A stretch of 64,000 nucleotides of DNA, from assembly GCF_025154055.1 (NCBI RefSeq), contig NZ_JAOALK010000043.1, positions 62,001 to 126,000 of the forward strand, read 5' to 3'. Made by a program: the position numbers and the translations under genes. This stretch comes from Aquibacillus koreensis (GTDB taxonomy: Bacteria > Bacillota > Bacilli > Bacillales > Amphibacillaceae). Shown here piece by piece: positions 19,220-28,483 of the stretch (within the stretch, counting starts at the first letter, position 1; the number at the start of each line of letters is the position of its first letter). The notes under the pieces were generated by a model that saw nothing but the letters and a program-made list of their open reading frames with translations, was not told the origin of the DNA and ran no database searches.

Positions 19220-19749
19220 AACACATACTCTAGTTGTACATCTCTTGGGTCACTTTCATATAGTTCTTTGTTTATTTCTTCTGCTTCTCGGCATCCGATG
19301 GAATGGTAAAATTGAATCGTGTCTTCTGCAGAGCCTGCACAAATATATAATCTCTCTGCTTCCCATTGTTTAGCAACTTCCGCCACTAACATAAACAACT
19401 TGCTACCAATTCCTTTACCACGTAGTTCTACTGTAATAAATAGTTGGTCTAAAAGAACATACTTGTACTTTTCACCAAATAACTCCCGGTTCATACTCGC
19501 AAACCCTACTAGTTTTCGCTCCTGATCAAAAGCACCGATCGCAATGCCGCTATTTTCTATCGTTTCTAGTAATGCTTGATGATGGGCATCATATCCATTC
19601 GGCCAACCCTTATCATGATAGTCTATTGCAATTAATTTGCGCTCACCATCTACTTCTCTCCATGCATTTTTTATATATTGCGAGGCGTCGATATCTCTCA
19701 ACCGGTGACAATCTCCTGCAGTTAATTGACGAAATTCAAAATGCTCCAA
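19216..19749 (-). CDS. GNAT-family N-acetyltransferase
   Basis: About 177 residues. Acetyl-CoA binding motif LRGKGIGSKLFMLV follows the central strand (YVLLDQLFITVE) and precedes AERLYICAGSAEDTIQFYHSIGC, the usual GNAT order. The substrate is not predictable. An in-frame TTG at 19764 overlaps the ribosome site; the TTG at 19749 has GGAGG with 8-nt spacing and is chosen. The stop lies inside a palindromic repeat, so that repeat sets the last codon context. Confidence 0.85.
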   Translation of the reverse strand: MEHFEFRQLTAGDCHRLRDIDASQYIKNAWREVDGERKLIAIDYHDKGWPNGYDAHHQALLETIENSGIAIGAFDQERKLVGFASMNRELFGEKYKYVLLDQLFITVELRGKGIGSKLFMLVAEVAKQWEAERLYICAGSAEDTIQFYHSIGCREAEEINKELYESDPRDVQLEYVL

Positions 19750-19769
19750 CCCATTCCCCTCCAAACACC

Positions 19770-20720
19770 TTACCTATGATTCGCTACTTCTTCACATAGC
19801 TCCCACATTTTATCCTGGTTTTCCTGTTGATCCGCATATAAAGGATAGTAGCTAGTCCCTACCAATTGTTTAATCTCCATAAGAAGATTAGGCTTCTTCA
19901 CACCTCTCACCATTATCTCCTTCTTATCATTCATAAGTTTTCCTGTCATCTCCTTACATGCATCGGACGTACACATGTAAACATAAATCTCCGCCATTTT
20001 TTCTGGAGGAGGAAAAAATAGATTTTGTATTCTTGCTATCATTCTCCATTTTGGCGTTACTTTTTGAAGGGTCTCCTTCGACATTTTTGCACCGTTAATT
20101 TGCAGCGCATTGACTTTGATACCATATTGCTCAAACTCTTTCGCCATTTTAAATGTAAGTAAAATAAGTGCCATTTTCGACTGACAATACATGTTATACA
20201 CACTAAATCCCTTTACATTTTCCATCTCACCTATTACTTGATCAAAGTCAATTTGTCGTTTAGGGTCAAAAAAATGCTTGGTTATGCTACTAGAGGCATG
20301 TAGGATTCTCGCATCTGATGATTTTTTCAAATGCTCTAGTAGTAATGTAGTCATGAGATAAGGCCCAAAGGTATTTGTAGCAAATGTGAGTTCAATATTG
20401 TCTGGACTCAATCGATATGTTGAACCGTGATTGAAATATGCAGCATTGTGGACTAGAACGTCTAACCGCTCATACTTTTCCTTAAATACTGTGCAAAACT
20501 GACGAATTGACGCAAAAGAACTCATATCTAGTCTGAGCAAATCAATCCTAGTATTGTTCGATTCCTCTTTAATTTCCTGTTGAACATGCTTACTTTTTTC
20601 AAGATCCCGGCAGGCCATAACAACTGAATGGCCCTCTTTTGCAAACATGTGCGCAGCCGTCTTTCCAATTCCTGAATTTGCACCAGTAATTACAACAATC
20701 CTCTCTTTGCCCACCCGCAT
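19770..20720 (-). CDS. Short-chain dehydrogenase/reductase (retinol dehydrogenase-like)
   Basis: A 316-residue classical SDR. Cofactor motif TGANSGIG (~11-18), a CRD segment suggesting NADP preference, VHNAAYF in place of NNAG, catalytic Ser in HASSSI and YxxxK as YCQSK. The best general match is the retinol/WW-domain oxidoreductase-like subgroup, so a retinoid link to the nearby rhodopsin is possible but unsupported. It lies ~20 nt upstream of the GNAT gene on the same strand. The substrate is unknown. Confidence 0.85.
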   Translation of the reverse strand: MRVGKERIVVITGANSGIGKTAAHMFAKEGHSVVMACRDLEKSKHVQQEIKEESNNTRIDLLRLDMSSFASIRQFCTVFKEKYERLDVLVHNAAYFNHGSTYRLSPDNIELTFATNTFGPYLMTTLLLEHLKKSSDARILHASSSITKHFFDPKRQIDFDQVIGEMENVKGFSVYNMYCQSKMALILLTFKMAKEFEQYGIKVNALQINGAKMSKETLQKVTPKWRMIARIQNLFFPPPEKMAEIYVYMCTSDACKEMTGKLMNDKKEIMVRGVKKPNLLMEIKQLVGTSYYPLYADQQENQDKMWELCEEVANHR

Positions 20721-21265
20721 TCACCCTCCAATTATCTATTCAAAAAATATACACTTTCGTTTATTAACCAAGGAGACTATCACACCGGTAGCCTTTTCAA
20801 TGTTGTAACTCTAATTATATTTTATATCATTTATATGTAATAGCATTATTTTTCATATGTCCAATTCTTGAACTAACTTACACTCTTCTTGTGACAACGG
20901 ATTCCTCAAAAAAAGGAGTGTTAGTCCCTCTTTCTTCGTTGTAAGCGACTAACACTTAAAAAAATATCTATCTTTTACTCTTTCTTGCTATACTCGACAA
21001 GCCTGACATTATATGCAAAACAAAAGATTACATTCGCCATATCTCAACAAGACATCTCAATTATTTCCAAGGAAATATTCTCTTTGACAGATAACATGGT
21101 TCAAGGACAATTCTCTCCGTTTAACGAACATCATTATACAAATTACCTTATGTGCTTACGTAAACTCTTCTATATAGAAATAAAATACTATTTGTACAAA
21201 CGTTTGATCAATAACTCAATTTTCCTGTATGTTTTATAAAACCCCATACAATAATGGCTACTTCA
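20721..21265. other. Intergenic region with one terminator
   Basis: No convincing gene. A minus-strand terminator is described separately at 20908-20957. An 84-codon plus-strand frame at 20985-21239 has no ribosome site and unusual composition and is not accepted. Confidence 0.5.
20908..20957 (-). terminator. Terminator on the minus strand
   Basis: AGTGTTAGTC (917-926) pairs with GACTAACACT (947-956); on the minus strand the stem is followed by CCTTTTTTT. It would end transcripts from the padR-DUF2812 pair. Confidence 0.7.
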
Positions 21266-22369
21266 TCATCTCATTCGCCTCATATTTTTCCTATGCCCTA
21301 AAAATATCTGCATGCATTTCACACACCACAACACTAATAAAAGGCATAATACCGGTCGGATGAATCCACTAAAACTCCAATTTATGAAAGATTCATCCAT
21401 TATTTGTGTGTTCGTGTAAAGTGAGAACGATAAAATAGCAATCAAATAGATACTCATTCCGATATTCATTTTAAAAGCACGCTTCATCGACTCTCTTTTC
21501 TCACTCTTATCATACGTAAACTGTGGCACTTCCGCGTCATTGTCATAAGGCATTGCCCATATTGAGTAATTTAACAAAGATATATTAGAAGAAAACTTGA
21601 GCTGCCAACCTAGTTCTTTATGTGTCGAAAAAAAGGAAGGCTGAACTTTGAATTCAAAAGCACACTCATATTTAATCATATTCGCCTCTTTTCTACGAAA
21701 GGTGAAAAGAGCAGCTTTAACTTTTTCTAATTCATAGCCTTCTTCAGCCATTCGTTCGAGCCACTCTTTCGTTTCCTCTAAATGGTACATCCACCCTAAT
21801 TTGATTTTTCGCATCTTTTCACCTTTCTTAATAGGATGTATGCTTGCATCCATTTCCCGAACCTCAAACGAACGATACGATCTAAAAACATATATAGCAA
21901 AAGCAGCTAACAAAACATCCACTATGAATAATGGTAAAATTGTCCATAATCCATCTGGCAATATGCTAGTGTTAACTAAAGCGAATGAGATTAAATAGAT
22001 TGGTATATGGACTGACAGGAGAAAGATCGCGATTAGGCTAAACAGATAGGCATGCAGACGGTTCCGCTTGATCATCGCATCTCTCACAGGATATAGCGTG
22101 ATATTCGGCTGTTCATTCGAAAGGAACATCCACTTCCCTTCTGCAGCAACTGCATTCCAGCCATTTTTTAATAATGTAGGAGATAATTCGATGTACTTGC
22201 CATATTGGATGCGGTACGTAAGATCCTTTTTTTCTCCTCTTTTAAATGTAAACACACGATTCCAAAGATTAAATCCAATAAGATGCCAACCCTGTAGCGC
22301 CATTTCTTCTAGCCATCGTTCTGTTTTATCTACCTGGTAACTCCAAAACAACCTTACCTTTTTTATCAT
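21266..22369 (-). CDS. DUF2812 domain protein with two domains
   Basis: 367 residues in two similar halves. Each starts with a soluble ~80-residue DUF2812 domain (VRLFWSYQVDKTERWLEEMALQGWHL; IKLGWMYHLEETKEWLERMAEEGYEL) followed by a pair of TM helices. DUF2812 membrane proteins are nearly always encoded next to PadR regulators, as here: the gene starts 4 nt inside the padR stop. The function is unknown; regulation by the PadR protein is likely. Confidence 0.85.
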   Translation of the reverse strand: MIKKVRLFWSYQVDKTERWLEEMALQGWHLIGFNLWNRVFTFKRGEKKDLTYRIQYGKYIELSPTLLKNGWNAVAAEGKWMFLSNEQPNITLYPVRDAMIKRNRLHAYLFSLIAIFLLSVHIPIYLISFALVNTSILPDGLWTILPLFIVDVLLAAFAIYVFRSYRSFEVREMDASIHPIKKGEKMRKIKLGWMYHLEETKEWLERMAEEGYELEKVKAALFTFRRKEANMIKYECAFEFKVQPSFFSTHKELGWQLKFSSNISLLNYSIWAMPYDNDAEVPQFTYDKSEKRESMKRAFKMNIGMSIYLIAILSFSLYTNTQIMDESFINWSFSGFIRPVLCLLLVLWCVKCMQIFLGHRKNMRRMR

Positions 22370-22689
22370 TTAAAGTCCTCCTCATAACGCAAGACATTAG
22401 CATGTAGTTCTTTTAAACGTCCCATCTCTACTTGCATTAGTTCTTTTCCTAAACTAGTAATTTCATAGATGGTTTTCCGCTTCTCATCCGAATAAATCGT
22501 TATGACCTGATCGCGTTGCATTTTTGTCAACGTACCATAAATCGTGCCGGATCCGAGGATAAGACGTCCCTCCGTCATCTCTTCTACTCGTTTTATAATG
22601 CCGTATCCATGCCTAGGTTCTGTTAATGATAAAAGGATGTAAAAAGCTGTCTCTGTCATTGGCACGTATTTTTTTATAATTTTGTTCAT
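22366..22689 (-). CDS. PadR-family transcriptional regulator
   Basis: 107 residues with the PadR winged helix (TETAFYILLSLTEPRHGYGIIKRVEEMTEGRLILGSGTIYGTLTKMQRDQVI) and a short C-terminal dimerisation helix. It overlaps the DUF2812 gene by 4 nt. Two palindromes just upstream are probable operators, so the pair is likely autoregulated. Confidence 0.92.
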   Translation of the reverse strand: MNKIIKKYVPMTETAFYILLSLTEPRHGYGIIKRVEEMTEGRLILGSGTIYGTLTKMQRDQVITIYSDEKRKTIYEITSLGKELMQVEMGRLKELHANVLRYEEDFK

Positions 22690-22704
22690 CGTAACCCTTC
22701 CTTT

Positions 22705-22757
22705 ATGTCACGCTATGACATATGTTATATCATTACTATATCACGTCGTGACATAGT
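22705..22757. promoter_or_regulatory. Twin PadR operator palindromes
   Basis: ATGTCA-N5-TGACAT (22705-22721) and ACTATATCACG-T-CGTGACATAGT (22735-22757, one mismatch). They share the ATGTCA core and flank the likely promoter of the padR gene. Confidence 0.6.
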
Positions 22758-22859
22758 TAGCAATAAAAATAAGAGGTATTGTTCAACACAATACCTCCCA
22801 ATATCCAAATCACTTAACTATTTAGCACTAAGCCTCGCAGTCCCTTCTACTCACAAATT

Positions 22860-24785
22860 TTATTCTTCATTTAAAACTCTACCCGCAATAACCTGCTTTA
22901 TGTTCGACAAAAACACTTCCACATCCACCGCTTCTGATTCCTGCTCTCCATACCTTCTTACATGAACAGATTGGTTTTCCATTTCCTTATCACCAACCAC
23001 GAGGATAAAAGGCACCTTCTTCATCTGTGCCTCTCTTATTTTATAACCCAATTTTTCCTCACGCAGATCTAATTCGACTCGAATCCCCGCTCCCTTAAAT
23101 CGATCCTTGACTGATTCTGCATACTGTTGATGGACTTCATTGGATACTGCAATCACTTTTACTTGCACTGGTGCAAGCCATACCGGAAATGCTCCTGCAT
23201 AATGCTCGATTAATATTCCGAGAAAACGGTCAATTGATCCAAATACAGCACGATGAATAATGACTGGTCGCACCTTATTATTTTGCTCATCCACATAAGT
23301 AAGATCAAACTTCTCCGGCATTTGAAAATCAAGTTGAACAGTTGCACATTGATGACTTCTTTTTAGAGCATCCTTAATGTGAATATCGATTTTCGGCCCG
23401 TAAAACGCACCGCCCCCTTCATTCACTCGATATGCAACGCCTCGTTTTGATAATACTTGCTTTAATGCCCCTTCTGCTTGGTCCCATAAAGCTTCTTCCC
23501 CCATATAATCTTCTGGCCTAGTCGAAAGCTCAATATCGTAGTCAAAACCAAAAGTACTGTACACATCATCAATCAGCTTTAGTACAGACATGATTTCATC
23601 TTCGATTTGATCTGGCCTAACAAAAAGATGGGCGTCATCCTGGCAAAAAGAACGAACGCGTAACAATCCATTTAATGCACCGCTAAATTCATGACGGTGT
23701 ACTTGACCAAATTCAGCCATCCGGATTGGTAGCTCTCGGTACGAATGCAACTTATTTTTAAACACCAACATATGACCTGGACAATTCATCGGTTTAAGCG
23801 CAAAGCGTTGGTCATCTACATCTGAAAAATACATATTTTCTTTATAATGATCCCAATGACCTGACTGCTCCCAAAGTCGTTGGTTCATCATGAGTGGTGT
23901 TCTAACTTCTTGATAATCAAAAGAATGTTGAATTCCCCTTAAAAAAGACTCCAATTCATTTCGAATGATTTGTCCATTTGCCAAGTAAAACGGCATGCCT
24001 GGCGCTTCCTCCGAAAACATAAATAACTCAAGTTCATTTCCTAGCTTTCGGTGGTTACGTTTATGCGCTTCCTCTAAGAAATGAAAATACTCCTCTAGTT
24101 CCGCTTGTGAAGAGAAAGCAACACCATAAATGCGTTGTAGCACTTTATTGTTGCTATCCCCTCGCCAATAAGCTCCAGACACATGTGTTAATTTGAATGC
24201 TTTTAAAAACTTTGTCGACGGTAAGTGTGGCCCACGGCACAAATCAACAAATTCACCCTGTCTGTACACAGTAACAACTTCCTCACTCGGAATATCTTGC
24301 AATAATTCAAGCTTTAATGGATCCTTAGCAAAGATTTCTTTCGCTTCGTCTCTTGACACTTCTTCACGCTTGATCATTATATTTTCGGATGCAATCTTTT
24401 TCATTTCTTTTTCAATAGCCAAAAGCTCACTCGCTGCAAGTGTTTTTTCCAATTCAACATCATAATAAAAACCATTTTCGATAACGGGTCCCACACCAAA
24501 GTGGACGTTTCCGTATATGCGCTTTACGGCTTGCGCAAGTATGTGTGCCGCTGAATGGCGCATGACTTCCACTCCCGCATTTGCCTGTAGATCATAAAAC
24601 TCAATCGATGCGTCTTCCTGCAAATGATGACTTAGATCCATAGGTGCCCCGTTTACTTTCGCACCGACTGCTTTCTTTTTTAAGCTCGAACTAATCGATC
24701 CTGCAACATCTGCGAGTGACACACCCTTTTGATAATTCTGTTCCTTTCCATCCGGAAATTGAACAATAATTTCTTCTTGTTTCAT
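22860..24785 (-). CDS. thrS: Threonine-tRNA ligase
   Basis: About 641 residues: N-terminal TGS domain (~1-65), editing domain (~66-220, HSAAHILAQAVK), class II catalytic core (MNCPGHMLVFK zinc-site Cys, RSFCQDDAHLF, motif 3 near HRAVFGSIDRFLGILIEHY) and the anticodon-binding domain (~540-641). It charges tRNA-Thr. An ATG at 24794 is in frame, but GAGGAG has 8-nt spacing to the ATG at 24785. It is controlled by two tandem T-box leaders and a strong promoter. Confidence 0.97.
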   Translation of the reverse strand: MKQEEIIVQFPDGKEQNYQKGVSLADVAGSISSSLKKKAVGAKVNGAPMDLSHHLQEDASIEFYDLQANAGVEVMRHSAAHILAQAVKRIYGNVHFGVGPVIENGFYYDVELEKTLAASELLAIEKEMKKIASENIMIKREEVSRDEAKEIFAKDPLKLELLQDIPSEEVVTVYRQGEFVDLCRGPHLPSTKFLKAFKLTHVSGAYWRGDSNNKVLQRIYGVAFSSQAELEEYFHFLEEAHKRNHRKLGNELELFMFSEEAPGMPFYLANGQIIRNELESFLRGIQHSFDYQEVRTPLMMNQRLWEQSGHWDHYKENMYFSDVDDQRFALKPMNCPGHMLVFKNKLHSYRELPIRMAEFGQVHRHEFSGALNGLLRVRSFCQDDAHLFVRPDQIEDEIMSVLKLIDDVYSTFGFDYDIELSTRPEDYMGEEALWDQAEGALKQVLSKRGVAYRVNEGGGAFYGPKIDIHIKDALKRSHQCATVQLDFQMPEKFDLTYVDEQNNKVRPVIIHRAVFGSIDRFLGILIEHYAGAFPVWLAPVQVKVIAVSNEVHQQYAESVKDRFKGAGIRVELDLREEKLGYKIREAQMKKVPFILVVGDKEMENQSVHVRRYGEQESEAVDVEVFLSNIKQVIAGRVLNEE

Positions 24786-24807
24786 AACTAACACTCCTCT
24801 TATTCAA

Positions 24808-25060
24808 AATAAAAAGCACACCCATCCCTACAAAAGGGACGAGCGTGCTTTTACCCGTGGTTCCACCCAACTTCCCATCAAACAGATTTGTATGATGGCT
24901 TCGTTTCAGCTGTATCGTAGCTTCACGGTTCGGAGTACTTTGTTCATCCGGACTGCTCTAAGGTGGTAAGACATGTTTTCGTGTTAGGAAATTTGCAGCC
25001 GAGATTTCCCTCTCTGTAAACCGTAAAACATCACTCATGTCCTTATCATTGCATTCACGT
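24808..25060 (-). promoter_or_regulatory. T-box riboswitch, proximal copy (thrS leader)
   Basis: On the minus strand: AAGGACATGAGT start, AGAGAGGGAAATCTCGGC in stem I, TTACCACCTTAGAG containing the likely specifier codon ACC (Thr), the conserved T-box GGTGGAACCACG (24867-24856), and a terminator (AAGCACGCTCGTCCC...GGGATGGGTGTGCTT then T run) at 24852-24811. Uncharged tRNA-Thr should favour antitermination. Confidence 0.92.
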
Positions 25061-25075
25061 ATTCATTTTTTTGTA

Positions 25076-25338
25076 TTAAAAAAACACACAAACATCCCTA
25101 TCAAAGGGACGAGCATGTGTGTTTAAGTCTCGTGGTTCCACCCAACTTCCCGCCAAAAAAAAGTTGACGGCTCATTGTGCTGTATCGTAGCTTTACGGTA
25201 CTAATTACTTCATTCACTAGTACTACTCAAAGGTGGTAAGTTTATCTTATTAGTTAGGAAGATCCCAGCACCCTTCCCTCTCTGTAAACCGTATAGAAAA
25301 ACTCATGTCCTTCTCATCGCGTTCCATTTTAAATTATT
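25076..25338 (-). promoter_or_regulatory. T-box riboswitch, distal copy (thrS leader)
   Basis: A second full T-box in front of the first: AAGGACATGAGT, AGAGAGGGAAGG, TTACCACCTTTGAG with specifier ACC, T-box GGTGGAACCACG (25142-25131), terminator stem around TCGTCCC...GGGATG with seven T (25124-25078). Both must be antiterminated for thrS to be read. Confidence 0.92.
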
Positions 25339-25342
25339 AATA

Positions 25343-25371
25343 AATATAATGAAAACTATTTATAAAGTCAA
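25343..25371 (-). promoter_or_regulatory. SigA promoter of thrS
   Basis: TTGACT (25371-25366), 17-bp spacer, TATATT (25348-25343), just before the distal T-box. Confidence 0.8.
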
Positions 25372-25444
25372 CTCTTTTTTAAAAGTTTCCTTTCTTTGAC
25401 TTTTTCACAACAGTACAATAAAATGTTTATCATGGATTATTGAC

Positions 25445-25462
25445 CAATAAGTCACCTTATTG
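25445..25462. promoter_or_regulatory. Probable TetR-family operator
   Basis: CAATAAG-TCAC-CTTATTG, a perfect 7-bp inverted repeat inside two TTGACCAAT direct repeats, ~36 bp before the regulator gene. Confidence 0.55.
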
Positions 25463-25497
25463 ACCAATCGGTTACAACACAGAAAGGAGGTTCCTCA

Positions 25498-26352
25498 TTG
25501 AGCAAAAAACTAGAATTAAAAGAAACTGCACAACGTATTTTTTCCGAAAACGGCTATCATCTTACTTCTATTCAACAACTCGCAAAAGAAACAGGTATGT
25601 CAAAAGGTGCCTTTTATAATCATTTTGATTCGAAAGAACAGTTGTTTACAGAACTAATTAAAGATCATCATGCCGCTATATTCACTTATCACAATGACAG
25701 TTCTGACCATACTTCACACAAACAATTACTTCAGAAACAAATAGAAACAGAACTTGGACTCGCACACAAAAATCGTTCTTTTCTATTAACCGTATTCAAA
25801 GAGTTTCCATCGAAAAAAGGAAATGACATGACGGAATTAATGGAAAAGTTTCGAACCGATTTATTGCGGATGCATAAACAATTGCTAGAAGCAGCTTATG
25901 GTGACGCAATTGACTTACTAGCATGTGACCTTACCGTAATTCTCGAAGGTATGATGAAGGAATACATGGGACTCATCATTTTTTACGATTTAAAAATATC
26001 CACCGTAGATGTAAGTAAGTTTATTATCTCAAGTCTCGACGCTCTAGTTGCAGCAAGACAACACTTACAACCAATTCTCAAAGAATCATCTTTGTTTAAT
26101 ACAGAAAAATTACATGAGCCTTTGGATCATGAAGTACTAGAGAAGCTATTTAGTGAGCTTGTCATAGCAGTGAATAGCTTGAATATACCCGATGATCAAA
26201 TAAAGAAATATCAAGATGCTGTCAGGAAACTACAAGAATTAGAAAAAACTGATGAAGCTGATCCATACTTGGTTGAAGCACTTTTACATTACTTAAAACA
26301 AGAACAAGAATTAAGGTCTATCATAGATCAACTAGAAAAAATGATTTTTTGA
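25498..26352 (+). CDS. TetR/AcrR-family regulator
   Basis: 284 residues. An N-terminal TetR helix-turn-helix (RIFSENGYHLTSIQQLAKETGMSKGAFYNHFDSKEQLF, ~15-52) is followed by a ligand-binding helical domain and an extra C-terminal ~80 residues, longer than the usual ~200. It starts at TTG behind AAAGGAGG. It lies 21 nt before an MFS exporter gene, so it probably represses the pair until a toxic compound binds. The ligand is unknown. Confidence 0.9.
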   Translation: MSKKLELKETAQRIFSENGYHLTSIQQLAKETGMSKGAFYNHFDSKEQLFTELIKDHHAAIFTYHNDSSDHTSHKQLLQKQIETELGLAHKNRSFLLTVFKEFPSKKGNDMTELMEKFRTDLLRMHKQLLEAAYGDAIDLLACDLTVILEGMMKEYMGLIIFYDLKISTVDVSKFIISSLDALVAARQHLQPILKESSLFNTEKLHEPLDHEVLEKLFSELVIAVNSLNIPDDQIKKYQDAVRKLQELEKTDEADPYLVEALLHYLKQEQELRSIIDQLEKMIF

Positions 26353-26373
26353 AGATGGGGGAGAATCTAGTTT

Positions 26374-27852
26374 ATGGGGGAACAAATAAACAATTTTGAT
26401 AAAGAAAATTTAAAAACCGGTCCGATGCTGGCCGTTTTGCTTATTGGTGCATTTGTTGGTATTCTAAACGAAACATTACTAGCAACTGCACTGCCATCCA
26501 TTATGGATGACTTAGGGGTTACGGAAAACAAAGTACAGTGGCTCACTACTGCCTTTCTATTAACAAATGGGGTAATGATTCCGATTTCCGCTTTTTTAAT
26601 TGAGCGTTTTACTACGAGAAAACTATTCTTAACTGCTTTTAGTATATTTGGGCTTGGAACATTTATCAGTTCGATCGCACATGTATTTCCTGTACTTTTA
26701 GCAGGTAGAATCGTCCAGGCAACTGGTTCAGGCATTATGCTTCCGTTGATGATGACGGTTATTTTAACAGTTATCCCTAAAGAGCGTCGAGGTCGCGCGA
26801 TGGGTATGGCCGGAATCGTCATTTCATTTGGCCCTGCAATCGGTCCTACACTCTCCGGTCTAATCATAGAATTCTTCCATTGGCGCGCATTGTTCTATGT
26901 TGTGTTGCCGATCGTTGTGTTAACGGTTGTGTTGGCCTTTTTCTACGTTAAAAATGTAACCAGAGTAACGAAGCCAAAAATTGATATTCTATCAATCCTG
27001 CTATCTTCTTTCGGATTTGGTGGTTTACTATATGGATTTAGTACTGCTGGTGAACACGGTTGGGAAGATAAAATCGTGGTCATTTCGATCATTGCTGGTG
27101 CAGTGATATTAGCTTTATTTATCTGGCGTCAATTGAAACTAGCTACACCATTACTACAATTTAAAGTTTTTAAGTTTAACATTTTTACACTTGCCTTAAT
27201 TATTACAATGATTGTAATGATGTCGATGATCGGTGCAGAAATGGTGTTGCCGATGTACATGCAAACATTAAGAGGCTTCTCTGCATTAGAATCAGGATTA
27301 ATGTTACTTCCAGGTGCGATTGTCATGGGGATCATGTCGCCAATTACAGGCATGTTATTCGATAAATTTGGAGCAAGAAAATTAGCAGTACCTGGTTTAG
27401 CGATCGTAGCCGTCACAACTTTTGTGTTCACCAATTTATCCATGGATACATCATTTGCATTTATGACAACCATCTACGCCATTCGAATGTTTGGCCTCGC
27501 GATGGCTATGATGCCAGTCATGACTGCCGGTTTAAACCAAATACCGGATGCTTGGCACGCGCACGGATCCGCCATGGCTAACACGTTACAGCAGGTTGCC
27601 GGTTCAATCGGTACCGCCATTTTATTCACGATCTTAACCACAAGTATGAGTAATTACAAGCCTGACCTTTCTATTTTAGCGGGGCTAAGTGAAAAAGAAG
27701 CAGAATTGCAAGTCGCCAATAACGCCATGCTACACGGCTATAATAGCGCCTTCTTATTCGCTTCGATTTTATCACTCGTCGGCATGGTCATTGCGCTTTT
27801 TGTTACAGAAAAAGCAGAACAAAAAGCCGCTAAGATGGAAAAAGCAACATAA
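26374..27852 (+). CDS. MFS drug efflux transporter, DHA2 (14-TM) family
   Basis: 492 residues with about 14 hydrophobic segments. Motifs: the N-terminal NETLLATALPSIMDDLGV, motif A-like LIERFTTRKLF, GSGIMLPLMMTVI, and motif C-type GMAGIVISFGPAIGPTLSGLI. These are typical of EmrB/QacA-type proton-coupled exporters such as LmrB and MdtP of bacilli. Second gene of the TetR-MFS pair, followed by a strong terminator. The substrate is not predictable. Confidence 0.92.
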   Translation: MGEQINNFDKENLKTGPMLAVLLIGAFVGILNETLLATALPSIMDDLGVTENKVQWLTTAFLLTNGVMIPISAFLIERFTTRKLFLTAFSIFGLGTFISSIAHVFPVLLAGRIVQATGSGIMLPLMMTVILTVIPKERRGRAMGMAGIVISFGPAIGPTLSGLIIEFFHWRALFYVVLPIVVLTVVLAFFYVKNVTRVTKPKIDILSILLSSFGFGGLLYGFSTAGEHGWEDKIVVISIIAGAVILALFIWRQLKLATPLLQFKVFKFNIFTLALIITMIVMMSMIGAEMVLPMYMQTLRGFSALESGLMLLPGAIVMGIMSPITGMLFDKFGARKLAVPGLAIVAVTTFVFTNLSMDTSFAFMTTIYAIRMFGLAMAMMPVMTAGLNQIPDAWHAHGSAMANTLQQVAGSIGTAILFTILTTSMSNYKPDLSILAGLSEKEAELQVANNAMLHGYNSAFLFASILSLVGMVIALFVTEKAEQKAAKMEKAT

Positions 27853-27915
27853 AACATTTTGTTAGAAAAACATAGGAAATAGCATATTAATTAACAGACC
27901 AAATCACATATTTTT

Positions 27916-27980
27916 AACACCCCTTTTCGTATCAAATCAATTAATAAATTTATCCATAGTTGCTAAAAGGGGTGTTATTT
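27916..27980 (+). terminator. Terminator after the MFS gene
   Basis: AACACCCCTTTT (27916-27927) pairs with AAAAGGGGTGTT (27965-27976), then ATTT; the loop is long (37 nt). Confidence 0.65.
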
Positions 27981-28127
27981 AGTGTGTTAAAACTAATGTT
28001 AAATATATACGATAATAAAAACAGACAACTAAAAGGGAGTTTTACTATAAGTGAAGAAGGTCACAATATTGCAAAAGAAAAAAGACAGTTATGATGCTTT
28101 TGCTTTCTTACTGTCTGCTTAATCTCT

Positions 28128-28483
28128 CTATTTCAGATTCAACTTTATAAACTCTTTTATTCCATACTTCGCTTTTGTCATAACATGTTCAGTAATTTTC
28201 TCTGTATAAGTCCCTAAACTTTCAATCAAGTTTTGCTGTAACTTTTGTTGCCCTACTTCTAACCTTGCTTGTTCCGTTTTTAGTTCACCAATGTCCGTCT
28301 TTATGTCTTTCAGCTCACTTATACCTGACCTTTTAATTAAACAATGAAGGTACTTTGTCAGTATCTTTGCTTGTTCAACATTCCTGTTTCGAAAACTACA
28401 TCTAAAAACCCTTTCTGAATAGTAGTTAGTGTTGTTCCAGTAATGGGTGCTTAGTGGAATAAGAGTAGAACTATTTGTTAGTT
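28128..28483 (-). pseudogene. Possible C-terminal gene remnant
   Basis: The minus strand is open for ~118 codons between stops and reads as protein-like sequence with an amphipathic Glu/Gln/Lys coiled-coil (SELKDIKTDIGELKTEQARL) near its end, but it has no ATG/GTG/TTG with a ribosome site at the upstream end. I do not recognise the family. It could be the tail of a gene lost from this spot; a non-coding region with chance openness is the alternative. Confidence 0.25.

Noticed and set aside
19770-20720. SDR as part of retinal metabolism for the rhodopsin
   Set aside because: Similarity is to the broad retinol-dehydrogenase-like SDR group only, and the gene is 8 kb away in another transcription unit.
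20985-21239. 84-codon plus-strand frame in the gap before the DUF2812 gene
   Set aside because: No ribosome site, odd composition and no recognisable family; likely chance in AT-rich DNA.
26367-26867. 166-codon antisense frame in the MFS transporter gene
   Set aside because: It is the complement of membrane-helix codons, a common artefact; the sense frame is a clear DHA2 transporter.
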